Below are positions 14,709 through 23,088 of a DNA stretch of 58,390 nucleotides, in pieces. Location of the stretch: contig JAAVHF010000016.1 of NCBI GenBank assembly GCA_014799845.1, positions 1 through 58,390 on the forward strand. The letters run 5' to 3'. Source of the stretch: Oscillibacter sp. GTDB taxonomy: Bacteria > Bacillota > Clostridia > Oscillospirales > Oscillospiraceae. The notes beneath the pieces were generated by a model. That model worked only from the letters and a program-made list of their open reading frames with translations. It did not search any database and was not told where the DNA came from. Position 1 is the first letter of the stretch. Every line of letters begins with the position of its first letter. The position numbers and the translations under genes were made by a program.

Positions 14709-15265
14709 ACGCAGCCCCGGGGCCTGCGCGGCCCCGGAACCCCGCGCCTACTTTTTGTGTGAACAAAAAGTAGGCAAAAAGTCACTTGAACCTACGGTTC
14801 AAGACTCCCTTGACGGGGCGGCACGTTCGTACCGCTTCCCTATACGAGGGTGTTCGCGGACATTGGGCGGAAACTTGCCGGATTGAGTGCCCCTGAATTA
14901 GAGGTTGTCCTTCTAGGGGCCTGGTGCTTGAAGAACTCCGGCTGACGCCCTGTTAAAGGGGTACTGCCATGCAAGGGGGACGTTCTACCGCGACTGCCCC
15001 GGGAGAACCCAAAGCAATGCGGTAGGGTCTGCCGTCTGCATCGTCAGACAGACGCTTCGCCCGATACACGGGACCCGGTCAATTTAGCCCGGACAGACTA
15101 CAGGACAAGCGCAAAACAAAACGGCCCATTCGGGGATTCTCAAGGGGCTATGGCCCCTTGAGGGCACTTTTGGTTCTTTTCCTGCAAGGGAAAAGAACGC
15201 CCCGTCGCGGCAGCGACAAATCCAAAACAAGAAACAAGGAGCGTTCGCGCCCGCAGGGCGCGAAA
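14709..15265 (-). repeat. Dispersed intergenic hairpin element, copy B (longest, reversed)
   Basis: Reads in the same order as copy A on the minus strand: GTTCTTTTCC...GGGAAAAGAAC hairpin (15173-15198), CTCAAGGGGC...GCCCCTTGAG hairpin (15140-15162), conserved core at 15089-15106, and about 270 bp aligned with copy A. It ends with CTTGAACCTACGGTTCAAG and GCCTACTTTTTG...CAAAAAGTAGGC (14746-14775). Its two ends are therefore similar hairpins in inverted orientation. It fills most of the 690-bp gap between divergent pdaA and moxR. The track ORFs at 15084 and 15148 are not convincing. Confidence 0.88.
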
Positions 15266-15273
15266 AGAAGATT

Positions 15274-16212
15274 GTGATGAACGAACGAAACCTGGCCTCC
15301 TCCGTGGTCACGGAGGTAAAAAAAGCCATCGTCGGCAAGGACCCCGTCCTTGTCAAGGCCCTGGCCGCCATCCTGGCCAGAGGCCACATCCTATTGGAGG
15401 ACATCCCCGGCGTGGGAAAAACAACCATGGCGCTGGCCTTCGCCAAGGCCCTGAACCTCCAGTTCTCCCGGGTGCAGTTCACCCCCGACGTGATGCCCTC
15501 CGACATCACGGGCTTTTCCATTCTGAACAAGGCCACCGGAAAAATGGAATATCAGCCCGGCGCGGTGATGTGCAACCTGTTCCTGGCCGATGAGCTCAAC
15601 CGCGCCACCAGCCGCACCCAGTCCGCCCTGCTGGAGGCCATGGAGGAGGGCCAGGTCACGGTGGACGGTATCAGCCACCCGGTCCCCCAGCCCTTTATGG
15701 TCATCGCCACCCAGAACCCGGTGGGGGCCTCCGGCACCCAGAAGCTGCCGGACAGCCAGCTGGACCGGTTCCTGCTGCGCCTGAGCATGGGCTACCCCTC
15801 CGAGGCGGAGGAGCTGGAGCTGCTGCGCCGCCGCCAATACGGCCATACCATGGGCGGCGTGGAGCAGGTGGTGGACCAGGCGTCCCTGGAGCAGATGCGC
15901 CAAGCCGCCGACAAGGTCCATGTCAGCGAGGAGATCATGCAGTACATCATCCGGCTGGTGAACGCCACCCGGAAACATCCCCAGCTTCTCCAGGGGGCCA
16001 GTCCCCGGGCCACCCTGGCCGTCACCGCCGTCAGCCGCGCGGTGGCCTTCCTCCGGGCCAGGGACTATGTGGTGCCCGAGGACGTGCAGACCATCTGGGT
16101 GGACGCCGTGGCCCACCGGCTGCTGCTGGTCCCCGGCGCGGAGCGCACCGTCAGCGCCCAGGAGATCGCCCACGCCGCCCTGCGCTCGGTGGACGCCCCC
16201 AGGATCCGCTGA
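15274..16212 (+). CDS. moxR: MoxR-family AAA+ ATPase
   Basis: A 312-residue single-domain ATPase. Walker A is EDIPGVGKTTMA, Walker B is NLFLADELNR, sensor 1 is ATQNP, and the MoxR-specific QLDRFLLRLSMGYPS segment follows. MoxR ATPases act as chaperones for maturation of partner complexes and are usually encoded beside DUF58 proteins. That is the arrangement here: the DUF58 gene starts 4 bp after the stop codon, followed by a transglutaminase. The ribosome binding site is weak (AAAAGAAG). The start lies at the edge of repeat copy B, so the promoter may be inside the element. Confidence 0.95.
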   Translation: MMNERNLASSVVTEVKKAIVGKDPVLVKALAAILARGHILLEDIPGVGKTTMALAFAKALNLQFSRVQFTPDVMPSDITGFSILNKATGKMEYQPGAVMCNLFLADELNRATSRTQSALLEAMEEGQVTVDGISHPVPQPFMVIATQNPVGASGTQKLPDSQLDRFLLRLSMGYPSEAEELELLRRRQYGHTMGGVEQVVDQASLEQMRQAADKVHVSEEIMQYIIRLVNATRKHPQLLQGASPRATLAVTAVSRAVAFLRARDYVVPEDVQTIWVDAVAHRLLLVPGAERTVSAQEIAHAALRSVDAPRIR

Positions 16213-16216
16213 CGCT

Positions 16217-17221
16217 ATGTGGAGGCGGCGGATTCTGTACCTCATCGTCCTGCTGCTGGCCCTGCTGGGCCAGATCCTGGACGTGGGGTATCTGTTTCAC
16301 TTTATTTTTTACGCGGCGCTGTCCATGCCCGTGCTGGGCCTGCTCATCAGCCTGCCGGCCATGCTGGGATGCCGGGCGGAGCTGGTATCCCCCTCCGCGC
16401 GGATTACCAGAGGTTCGGAGGCGTCCTGGTCCCTGCGGCTGACCAACCGCTTCCATCTGCCCGTGGCCCGGGCCTCCTACCGGATGCGGGTGGGCAACCG
16501 CTTTACCGGCGAGGTCCACCGGGCCCGTTCCGTCCTGCGGGGCGTCGCGCCGGAGGAGGACCGGAGCTGGAAGCTGGAGACGGACCACTGCGGCCTGGTG
16601 GAATGCCGGGTGGAGCGTCTGTGGCTGTGCGACTGTCTGGGGCTGTTCGCCCTGCCGGCACGGCTGCCGAAGCCGTCCACGCTGGTGGTGGCCCCGCTGC
16701 CGGAGCATCCGGGACCCATTGAGCTGCCGGAGGGGGCCGGCGCGGCCATCCCCCTGCCCAAGGGGAAGATGGCCTTCGGCGAGACCTACGAGCTGCGCCC
16801 CTACCGGGAGGGGGACAGCCTGCGCATGATCCACTGGAAGATGACCGCCAAGCGGGACGAGCTGGTCACCCGGGAGCCCTGGGAGGACACCCGGCCTCTG
16901 CCGGTGCTGACCTTCAACCACTTCGGCCCCCTGGCCCAGATGGACCGGCTGCTGGACCGGCTGGAGGGATACAGTCTGGCCCTGCTGGAGCAGGAGCGGG
17001 TCCACGAGGTCCGATGGGTCCACCCGGAGACCGGCGCGCCGCGCGTTTACCGGGTAGCCGGGGAGCGGGACTGGGAGGCCTGCCTGACCGCCATCCTGTC
17101 CGACCCCGCGCCTCTGCGGGGCCGCTCCATCCTGTCCGAGACTCTGGTCCAGGGCCCCGGCGCGCCCATCTACCAGATCCACATCCACGGGAAGGAGGAG
17201 CAGGACAATGGGACGGCTTGA
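16217..17221 (+). CDS. DUF58 domain-containing membrane protein
   Basis: The track ORF starts 150 bp too early, inside moxR. The ATG at 16217 (MWRRRILYLIVLLLA) gives 334 residues. Two N-terminal membrane helices (about 5-45) precede a domain of about 130 residues, then the DUF58 signature LRPYREGDSLRMIHWKMTAKRDELVTRE. DUF58 resembles a von Willebrand-like domain and works with MoxR in membrane or envelope assemblies of uncertain function. It starts 4 bp behind moxR and overlaps the next gene by 14 bp, so the three genes are translationally linked. Confidence 0.92.
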   Translation: MWRRRILYLIVLLLALLGQILDVGYLFHFIFYAALSMPVLGLLISLPAMLGCRAELVSPSARITRGSEASWSLRLTNRFHLPVARASYRMRVGNRFTGEVHRARSVLRGVAPEEDRSWKLETDHCGLVECRVERLWLCDCLGLFALPARLPKPSTLVVAPLPEHPGPIELPEGAGAAIPLPKGKMAFGETYELRPYREGDSLRMIHWKMTAKRDELVTREPWEDTRPLPVLTFNHFGPLAQMDRLLDRLEGYSLALLEQERVHEVRWVHPETGAPRVYRVAGERDWEACLTAILSDPAPLRGRSILSETLVQGPGAPIYQIHIHGKEEQDNGTA

Positions 17222-19661
17222 CGACCCCCATTTTGAGGGGAAGCTCCTTCTGGCGGTCTCCGACTTCCTGACGGTGATGCTGCTGACGGCGGGCTCCGCC
17301 CTGGCGGTGCTGTCCGGATACGGCGTCAAGACCGATACGGGAGCGGTCCTTGTTTTCTGCGCGGCGGCGTCGGCGGTGTCCGCCGCGGTACACGCCCTGT
17401 CCCGGCCCTGGTGGCGGATCGGGACGGCGGCGGGGCTGGCCGCTGTGTGCTGGCTGGCCCGGAAGCCGCTGGCCGTCGTTCTGGAATGGCTGGCGCTGAA
17501 AATGGGCGTTTTTTACTTCCTCCCCCTGGACTGGGAGAGAGGCACACCGGAGAAGGAGATCATCCTGCCCTGCCTGCTGCTGCTGACCGCCGTCCTGGCC
17601 TGGGTCATGGGCTGGATGGCGGCGCGGGCGCGGCGGTGGTATCTGGCGGCGATGCTGAGCTTTATCCTGGTGCTGCCCGCCATCCAGATGGGGGTGCTGC
17701 CCAGCTGGGGAGCCATGCTGGCGGCCTTCGCCGGGTGGGGGAGCATGCTGCTCACCGCCCTTTACGGCCGGGAGGAACCGGGCAGTCTGGGCCGGGCCCG
17801 TCTGCTGAGTCTGGCGGGCATGGCGGCGCTGCTTCTGATTCTGGTAATGGCCCTGCCCATGGAAGGCTATGACCGTCCCCAGTGGGCCACCGACGCCCGG
17901 ACAAACCTGATCCTGGGCGTGCGGCACCAGATGGAGCGGTATTTTGATATGGAAGCTCTGGATAACGGCATTCTGGCCGATCTGGGGCTCGACCTCAGCA
18001 TTCCGGAGGAGGGGAGCGGGCAGAGCACGGTCACCGTTTCCGCCCCGGAGGTCTCCGGCGGCGGCAGCGGACAGCGGGAGAATCTGCTGACCGCGGGTCC
18101 CCGGCGGTATATCGGGCGGCGGGTCCTGTCCGTTGCCACGGACCAGCCCGGCGGCGGACGGATCTATCTCCGGGGCGGCTCTCTGGGGACCTACACCGGC
18201 GACAGCTGGGAGATGGTGGAGGAGGGAGGTTCTCCCTTCTTCGCCGAAGGGGGCGGAGCGCCGGAGGCCCAGCCCAGCCTGTACCCGGCTCAGACGGCGG
18301 CGGAGGCCCCGGAATATACCATGAGCGTCCGGGATATCTACGGGGAGGGCGTCCGCTTCTATCCCTACCGTCTGACGGAGGCCGGCGGATGGACGGATGA
18401 GGCCGGCATACTGACCCCCTGGGGTGACCAGGGCTGGATGGACGGCTTTTTCCTGGCCGGTCCGGAGAACTACCAGTCGGACTACATCCCCGGCGGTCCG
18501 GAGGACGGCTTTGTCCCCCTGTCGGGACCTGCGGCAGCGGAAGAGGACCGGTACCGGACGGAGGTAGCCTACAGCTACCGCTATCTGGACGTCCCTGAGC
18601 GGGCGCGGATGGTGTTGGAACCACTGGTAAGCAATGACAGGTGGGAAATGATCATCGAGTCCCTCCAGTGGCAGATAGACGCGGCCGAAGGGGACGAGCG
18701 CGAACAGCTGGAAGCGATCCAGCAGTCGCTGCGCGAGTCGGCGGAAAGCGGTCTCACGCTGGAAGATTTCGACGCCGTGGTGGAACTGCCGGAGGGCGCG
18801 GAACAATTCCAGTGGCCGCTGATCGCGGCCTCCCGGACGGCGGCGCTGCTGGCGGAGCTGGCGGAGTATGACGCGGGAACGCCCGCCATGTCGCCGGGGG
18901 AGGACTTTGTAACCCACTTCCTGACAGAGGGCCGGGGCTACTGCATCCACTTCGCCACCGCCGGGGCACTGCTGCTGCGGATGCAGGGCATTCCCGCCCG
19001 GTACGTTACCGGGTACGTGGTGCAGCTGGACGGCCGGGGCCGGGGGCAGGCCCTGGACAGCGACGCCCACGCCTGGGTGGAGATCTATCTGGACGGCTAC
19101 GGCTGGTATCCGGTGGAGATGACGCCCGGCTACGCCGGCGGCGGAAACGGCATATCGCTGGCGGACGGGTCTGGGGAGGAGGACCCCGGCCTCCCCGATG
19201 AGCAGCTTCCCGAAGAGGAAGCGCCAGAGGAACGCCCGGAGGAGGAACCGGACCAGGCGCTTCGGCCGGAGGAGGTCCTTCCTGAAGAGGACGAGCCGGA
19301 GGAAAGCGCTTTTGCCGCCGCGCTTCTGCGGGTGTTGGCGGGAGCCGGACTGGTCCTGTGCGTCCTGGCCGCTGTGTACGCGCTGGCGCGGCTGCTGCGC
19401 CGGCAGGAGAAGACGGAGCCGGATACCAACCGTTCCGTGCTCCGCGCCTACCGCCGCTACCAGCGTGTCCTGCGCCTGGGCGGCGCGGAGGATGAAACGC
19501 TGGAGGAACTGGGCCGCAAGGCCAAATTCAGCCAGCACGCCCTGACGGAGGAAGAGCGGGAAACGGTCTGGCGCTGTCTGGATGAAGCGGCGGAAACGGC
19601 GGAGAAGAGGCGGAAAAAGAGCCTGCGCTGGCTGTTTTTCCTGCTGCGGCCCATTTTGTAG
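17208..19661 (+). CDS. Membrane-bound transglutaminase-like protein (TgpA-type)
   Basis: The 817-residue protein has about six N-terminal transmembrane helices (residues 15-220) and a large extracytoplasmic region ending in a transglutaminase core. The catalytic Cys is at about 579 in GRGYCIHFATA and His follows in SDAHAWVEIY. The third position reads WYPVEMTPG, with Glu where many members have Asp. A long Glu/Pro-rich linker (EEEAPEERPEEEP), a final membrane helix and a cytoplasmic tail of the DUF4129 kind follow. With MoxR and DUF58 this is the conserved TgpA-like module, probably an envelope protein-processing or crosslinking system. Substrate unknown. Confidence 0.9.
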   Translation: MGRLDDPHFEGKLLLAVSDFLTVMLLTAGSALAVLSGYGVKTDTGAVLVFCAAASAVSAAVHALSRPWWRIGTAAGLAAVCWLARKPLAVVLEWLALKMGVFYFLPLDWERGTPEKEIILPCLLLLTAVLAWVMGWMAARARRWYLAAMLSFILVLPAIQMGVLPSWGAMLAAFAGWGSMLLTALYGREEPGSLGRARLLSLAGMAALLLILVMALPMEGYDRPQWATDARTNLILGVRHQMERYFDMEALDNGILADLGLDLSIPEEGSGQSTVTVSAPEVSGGGSGQRENLLTAGPRRYIGRRVLSVATDQPGGGRIYLRGGSLGTYTGDSWEMVEEGGSPFFAEGGGAPEAQPSLYPAQTAAEAPEYTMSVRDIYGEGVRFYPYRLTEAGGWTDEAGILTPWGDQGWMDGFFLAGPENYQSDYIPGGPEDGFVPLSGPAAAEEDRYRTEVAYSYRYLDVPERARMVLEPLVSNDRWEMIIESLQWQIDAAEGDEREQLEAIQQSLRESAESGLTLEDFDAVVELPEGAEQFQWPLIAASRTAALLAELAEYDAGTPAMSPGEDFVTHFLTEGRGYCIHFATAGALLLRMQGIPARYVTGYVVQLDGRGRGQALDSDAHAWVEIYLDGYGWYPVEMTPGYAGGGNGISLADGSGEEDPGLPDEQLPEEEAPEERPEEEPDQALRPEEVLPEEDEPEESAFAAALLRVLAGAGLVLCVLAAVYALARLLRRQEKTEPDTNRSVLRAYRRYQRVLRLGGAEDETLEELGRKAKFSQHALTEEERETVWRCLDEAAETAEKRRKKSLRWLFFLLRPIL

Positions 19662-19720
19662 CCGGGGCAGCCGGAAAGAAGCAGGATCATCTTTTTCACC
19701 TTGGCAAACTATACAACAGA

Positions 19721-19759
19721 AGCAGGCGGATGGGCGTAAGGCCCAGCCGCCTGCTTTTA
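19721..19759. terminator. Bidirectional terminator, transglutaminase / lipid kinase
   Basis: AGCAGGCGGATGGGC, a 5-nt loop and GCCCAGCCGCCTGCTTTT. It sits between two convergent genes. Confidence 0.85.
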
Positions 19760-19770
19760 TGATGCCCGTC

Positions 19771-20655
19771 TCACAGCAGAAACTCCAGCCGCCGGCGCAG
19801 ATTTTTGATTTCGATCCGCTCCGCGCCGGAGCCGAATTCCCCGTCCAGGGTCCAGGGGAATCCCTCCGGCGTCTCCACGGTCACCGCCGGGACGTGGCGG
19901 AAGATCACGCCGCTGCCGGTAAAATCCTGCATGATCAGGCAGCGGATCAGCTCCTGAAGCTGGGCGGCGCTGGCGGGATTAGGGATCAGCAGCAGTTCAA
20001 AGAGGCCGTCGTCCAGCACCACCTGCCCCTTGTTGAGCTTCATCAGTCCGCCCACGCTGGTGGCGTTGGTGACCGCGCCGAAGAGAAATTCTCCGTCGAA
20101 AATCTCATCCTCCGTGGTCACGACAGCCGGATAGGGCCGCAGGGTGGACAGGTCCCGGACGCCCTCCAGGATGTAGGCCAGATGGCCCAGATCGTTTTTG
20201 ATGGACTGCGGGGCGGAGTAGGAGGCCTTGGTAAACGCGCCGAAGGAGGCCACATACACGAAAGGCCGTCCGTTGTAGGAGCCCACGTCCAGCCGCGTCC
20301 CCTCGCTGGCCGTGATCCGCTCCGCCGCCTGCACGGGGTCGGAGGGCAGGGAGAGGCTGGCGGCAAAATCGTTGGTGCTGCCGCAGGGGATATAGCCCAG
20401 GGGCGGCGGCGAGGCGAGGGCCATCGCGCCCCGGACGGTCTCGTTGAGGGTGCCGTCCCCGCCGCAGCAGACGATGCAGTCGAACTGCCCGCCCTCTTCC
20501 TCCACGATTTCGGAGGCATGTCCAGGGTGGGTGGTGCGGCGCACAGAGACCAGATAGCCCGCCTCGCAGAAGTGGGCCACCGCGTCGAACATGGGGGATG
20601 TAGAGCGGGTGCGGCCCGCCCGGGGGTTTACGATAAGCAAAAGGGTCTTTGCCAT
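19771..20655 (-). CDS. YegS/BmrU-type lipid (diacylglycerol) kinase
   Basis: A 294-residue diacylglycerol-kinase-catalytic-domain protein. The opening LLLIVNPRAGRTRS, nucleotide motif CCGGDGTLNE (GGDGT) and YIPCGSTNDFAASL are diagnostic, and the C-terminal half has the beta-sandwich seen in YegS and DgkB (TVETPEGFPWTLDGEFGSG). It phosphorylates a lipid such as diacylglycerol at the inner membrane face; Gram-positive members recycle diacylglycerol from lipoteichoic acid synthesis. GAGGTAA precedes the ATG, and a clear sigma-A promoter lies upstream. It is monocistronic. Confidence 0.93.
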   Translation of the reverse strand: MAKTLLLIVNPRAGRTRSTSPMFDAVAHFCEAGYLVSVRRTTHPGHASEIVEEEGGQFDCIVCCGGDGTLNETVRGAMALASPPPLGYIPCGSTNDFAASLSLPSDPVQAAERITASEGTRLDVGSYNGRPFVYVASFGAFTKASYSAPQSIKNDLGHLAYILEGVRDLSTLRPYPAVVTTEDEIFDGEFLFGAVTNATSVGGLMKLNKGQVVLDDGLFELLLIPNPASAAQLQELIRCLIMQDFTGSGVIFRHVPAVTVETPEGFPWTLDGEFGSGAERIEIKNLRRRLEFLL

Positions 20656-20702
20656 AGCGCTCTGTTACCTCGTATCCATTCAGAAGTGGGATGCCGGGCC
20701 CT

Positions 20703-20731
20703 ATTATATACCTGACGGACGCATATGGCAA
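20703..20731 (-). promoter_or_regulatory. Sigma-A promoter of the lipid kinase gene
   Basis: TTGCCA, 17 bp, TATAAT on the minus strand, about 48 bp upstream of the ATG. Confidence 0.75.
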
Positions 20732-20850
20732 GTCGGTTTTTGTCCGGCCGCAGGGCATTTTGTGCCGTCCTTGACGGGCGGCATTTCAGAAATTGACAGG
20801 TTCTGACTGAAACGGGCAGCGAGTTTTTCGTTTAGAGGCCGGTTGTCCTG

Positions 20851-21408
20851 TCAGCCGTTTTTCATCCGCCAATACTCCATGCCATTTCTGCCCAAAAGCC
20901 GCTCGCTGACCAGGTCGCGGCGTATGGTACAGAAATCATCATGGAAATCGGCAATTATCACGTTTACTTCCCGCTCGGAATACGTCCTGTCAAACTCAAA
21001 TGCTTCTGCGATCACTTCCAGCACAATGCGCTCCTTTTTCAGCTGGGTGGGAATTGATTTCAATTTCCCATATTCAAAAAAAGCGTCTATTACCCTTTGC
21101 CGGTAATCTGCATCCCGCTGCGCCTGTTTTTGCGCCTCGTCAGATTCCTGCTGCAATATTTCCAATATGCTGGTCTGAAATATCTCTTTGTTCAGGGAAT
21201 ACATCATATAATACTGATTTTTGTACGCAGTCACGGCGCCGGCGTCCGACAGCTTTTTCAAGTGAAAGGAAATGGTAGGCGCGGTAAGGCCCAAACGCCC
21301 GGCCAATCTCTCAACATACATATCCTCAACCGCAAGGGATTTCAAAATCTGCAGCCTTGACTTATCCGCCAGACACTTGAACAGGCTGATTGCTTCTGCT
21401 TCGGTCAT
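20851..21408 (-). CDS. ArsR-like winged-helix regulator with C-terminal DUF2087
   Basis: The start at 21408 (MTEAEAISLFKCLADKSRLQIL) is used because GGGAGG lies 7 nt upstream. The 185-residue protein has an ArsR-type winged helix (residues about 5-85; LGLTAPTISFHLKKLSDAGAV as recognition helix). A C-terminal domain carries the DUF2087 pattern TYSEREVNVIIADFHDDFCTIRRDLVSERLLGR. No ArsR metal-binding CxC is visible, so the signal is not obviously a metal. Its start overlaps the previous gene's stop by 4 bp. It is last of a three-gene operon with lower GC than its surroundings and is probably its autoregulator. Confidence 0.9.
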   Translation of the reverse strand: MTEAEAISLFKCLADKSRLQILKSLAVEDMYVERLAGRLGLTAPTISFHLKKLSDAGAVTAYKNQYYMMYSLNKEIFQTSILEILQQESDEAQKQAQRDADYRQRVIDAFFEYGKLKSIPTQLKKERIVLEVIAEAFEFDRTYSEREVNVIIADFHDDFCTIRRDLVSERLLGRNGMEYWRMKNG

Positions 21409-21773
21409 GTGGTTTCCTCCCAAATCTGCATACACATACGCTTAATTTCCTGAATCGTATCGAGCTTGATGCTTTCAATGTGCATTTTCTCAACATCCCC
21501 ATTCTGTTTTGCCTTTTCATGAGAAGCCGCCCAGCTTGCGGGGATTTGCTCTGCTTTTTGCAGGAAAAAACCCCTCCTGGCTGAATCATCCTTTCCGCAG
21601 ACCCTTTCCGCAACAGAGAGAATTGTTTTGAAAATCTCATAGACGTTTGCGCGGATTTTTTCAAAATTTCCTTCATCCATGCGGTCATCCTCCGCGAGCA
21701 GCTTACCGCGCTGTTTGCAGGCCGCGATCTGTTCATCAAGATAGGCCTCAAATTTCCGTTGCTGTTCATTCAT
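21405..21773 (-). CDS. Hypothetical 122-aa protein of the M29 peptidase operon
   Basis: The start at 21773 (MNEQQRKFEAYLDEQI) is chosen because GGAGGG lies 7 nt upstream. The protein is charged and almost entirely helical by composition, without signal peptide or membrane segment. I do not recognise a family. It lies 15 bp behind the M29-like peptidase gene and overlaps the regulator gene by 4 bp (ATGA), so translation is coupled. AT-rich codon use matches both neighbours and differs from the rest of the window. Confidence 0.75.
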   Translation of the reverse strand: MNEQQRKFEAYLDEQIAACKQRGKLLAEDDRMDEGNFEKIRANVYEIFKTILSVAERVCGKDDSARRGFFLQKAEQIPASWAASHEKAKQNGDVEKMHIESIKLDTIQEIKRMCMQIWEETT

Positions 21774-21788
21774 AACGTTTCCCTCCAA

Positions 21789-22775
21789 TTACAGGGCTAT
21801 TGTGCCATAACCGACAAAATCAATGTGATCCGAGGCCTCATTTGTACCGCCAAACATATGATTCGCGCCAACCGCAATGTGAAAAGTGCCGCACATTTTT
21901 TCATCCAGAACCGTATAGCCGCACAGATCCGTCACATTGGGGTTCATGCCGAAGCCAAGTTCACAAACAATTCTGTTTTCCTGCGGCTGCCTCTCGAAAA
22001 AGGCGTTAATTTCAGGTTGATTACTATTGATTACCTGTCCATCCCTGATATGCAGCCGAACATGCTCGTATCTGGCGCCGTCAAGGTAGAATATGTCAAA
22101 ATAAACCGTCCCCTGCGTTTTGTCCTCGACTGGGGCAATGTAAATCTCACCGCATGGAAGATCGCCATCCCCGGCGTCAATATGCCACACTCTACCGGTC
22201 AGCTCAAAAGTAAGCCCGCAATCTTCCCCCGTGCGGAGCAGCACTTTATTAACGCCCTCAAAACGGCTTTCCGCCTGCCTGCAAGCCTCATAAACCGCAG
22301 TGTAATCAACGTCATACGCTCTCTCCATGCGCTGAATATAATCCTGCGGATCAAGACCGGATTCTTCCGCGTTTGCCGCTGTGGGGATTCTGATTTGCGT
22401 AAAGCGTTTGCAGGTCATGAGCTTTGAGAAGAGCTGCGCCATATACCTGCGGTAAAGCTCAAATTTTTCCCTGTCAATTTCGTATCCAAGGATAACAGGG
22501 CGGTAAGCGAAAACATCCAGCACCGCGTCAAACTTAGTGAACAAGTCAAAATATTGCTCACTGAAGCAGCTTTCTTCTGCCACGAGGAAAATGTCCCGAT
22601 TTACAGAACGGGATTGCTGCAACAATACGGGCGTCGCCCCCACTTCCGCCACAGCCGCCAGGAAGCTGTTTGCAATCTCCTTGTCCGCGTCCTCTCCCCA
22701 AAAATGAACGAGGACCATCTCGCCAGCAGATATGCCGCTGGCCTTAACAATTTTGGATATAATTTTTCTGTCCAT
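21789..22775 (-). CDS. M29-like (thermophilic aminopeptidase family) metallopeptidase
   Basis: The 328-residue protein resembles family M29 (AmpS/AmpT) in its C-terminal half. Likely metal ligands sit in PCGEIYIAP (Glu), VCELGFGMN (Glu), GTFHIAVGAN (His) and the final SDHIDFVGYG (H-x-D). The N-terminal half is a Rossmann-like domain (SGISAGEMVLVHFWGEDADKE) and is less conserved. It is shorter than typical members (about 400 aa), so it may be a divergent or non-peptidase relative. AGGAGG lies about 10 nt before the ATG and a perfect sigma-A promoter precedes it. It is the first gene of the operon with the ArsR-type regulator. Confidence 0.85.
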   Translation of the reverse strand: MDRKIISKIVKASGISAGEMVLVHFWGEDADKEIANSFLAAVAEVGATPVLLQQSRSVNRDIFLVAEESCFSEQYFDLFTKFDAVLDVFAYRPVILGYEIDREKFELYRRYMAQLFSKLMTCKRFTQIRIPTAANAEESGLDPQDYIQRMERAYDVDYTAVYEACRQAESRFEGVNKVLLRTGEDCGLTFELTGRVWHIDAGDGDLPCGEIYIAPVEDKTQGTVYFDIFYLDGARYEHVRLHIRDGQVINSNQPEINAFFERQPQENRIVCELGFGMNPNVTDLCGYTVLDEKMCGTFHIAVGANHMFGGTNEASDHIDFVGYGTIAL

Positions 22776-22800
22776 ATTGGTTCAAACCTCCTATCCTGTT

Positions 22801-22832
22801 TTGATTATATATTTATCAAATTAAAATGTCAA
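22801..22832 (-). promoter_or_regulatory. Sigma-A promoter with candidate ArsR operator
   Basis: TTGACA, 17 bp, TATAAT read on the minus strand (22804-22832). The -10 region lies inside an imperfect palindrome TTGAT-9-ATCAA (22801-22819). That position and AT-rich character suit repression by the ArsR-type protein encoded in the same operon. Promoter certain, operator inferred. Confidence 0.7.
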
Positions 22833-22998
22833 GTCTAATTTTACAATTATGAAACAAGTCCCTATAAAACGCCCTAATCCCTTCACGCTTCTCCGATTGC
22901 CGCACGCTGTTATATCCTGTTATCTGTTTTTGATCCCCCTGTTATTGCCCTTATAAGGTGCAGGGGCAAGGATAAACGGAAAAATTTTCGTCGCCGCA

Positions 22999-23028
22999 TT
23001 GACAAATCTCTCCTGATTGTGATATGAT
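22999..23028 (+). promoter_or_regulatory. Sigma-A promoter of guaB
   Basis: TTGACA, 18 bp, TATGAT, about 60 bp before the guaB ATG. The short leader leaves no room for a purine riboswitch. The rest of 22833-22998 holds nothing I recognise. Confidence 0.75.
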
Positions 23029-23088
23029 TCAAGATTAATAACCCTGCCCGTATTCCGGCGAAAAACATAAAGAAGGAGCGTGTTTCCC

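Noticed and set aside
18942-19100. Transglutaminase as catalytically dead
   Set aside because: Cys and His motifs are intact and Glu at the third position may be functional, so no pseudoenzyme call is made.
22833-22998. Possible purine riboswitch before guaB
   Set aside because: The guaB promoter lies only about 60 bp from the start codon, leaving no room for an aptamer, and no conserved purine-aptamer sequence was seen.
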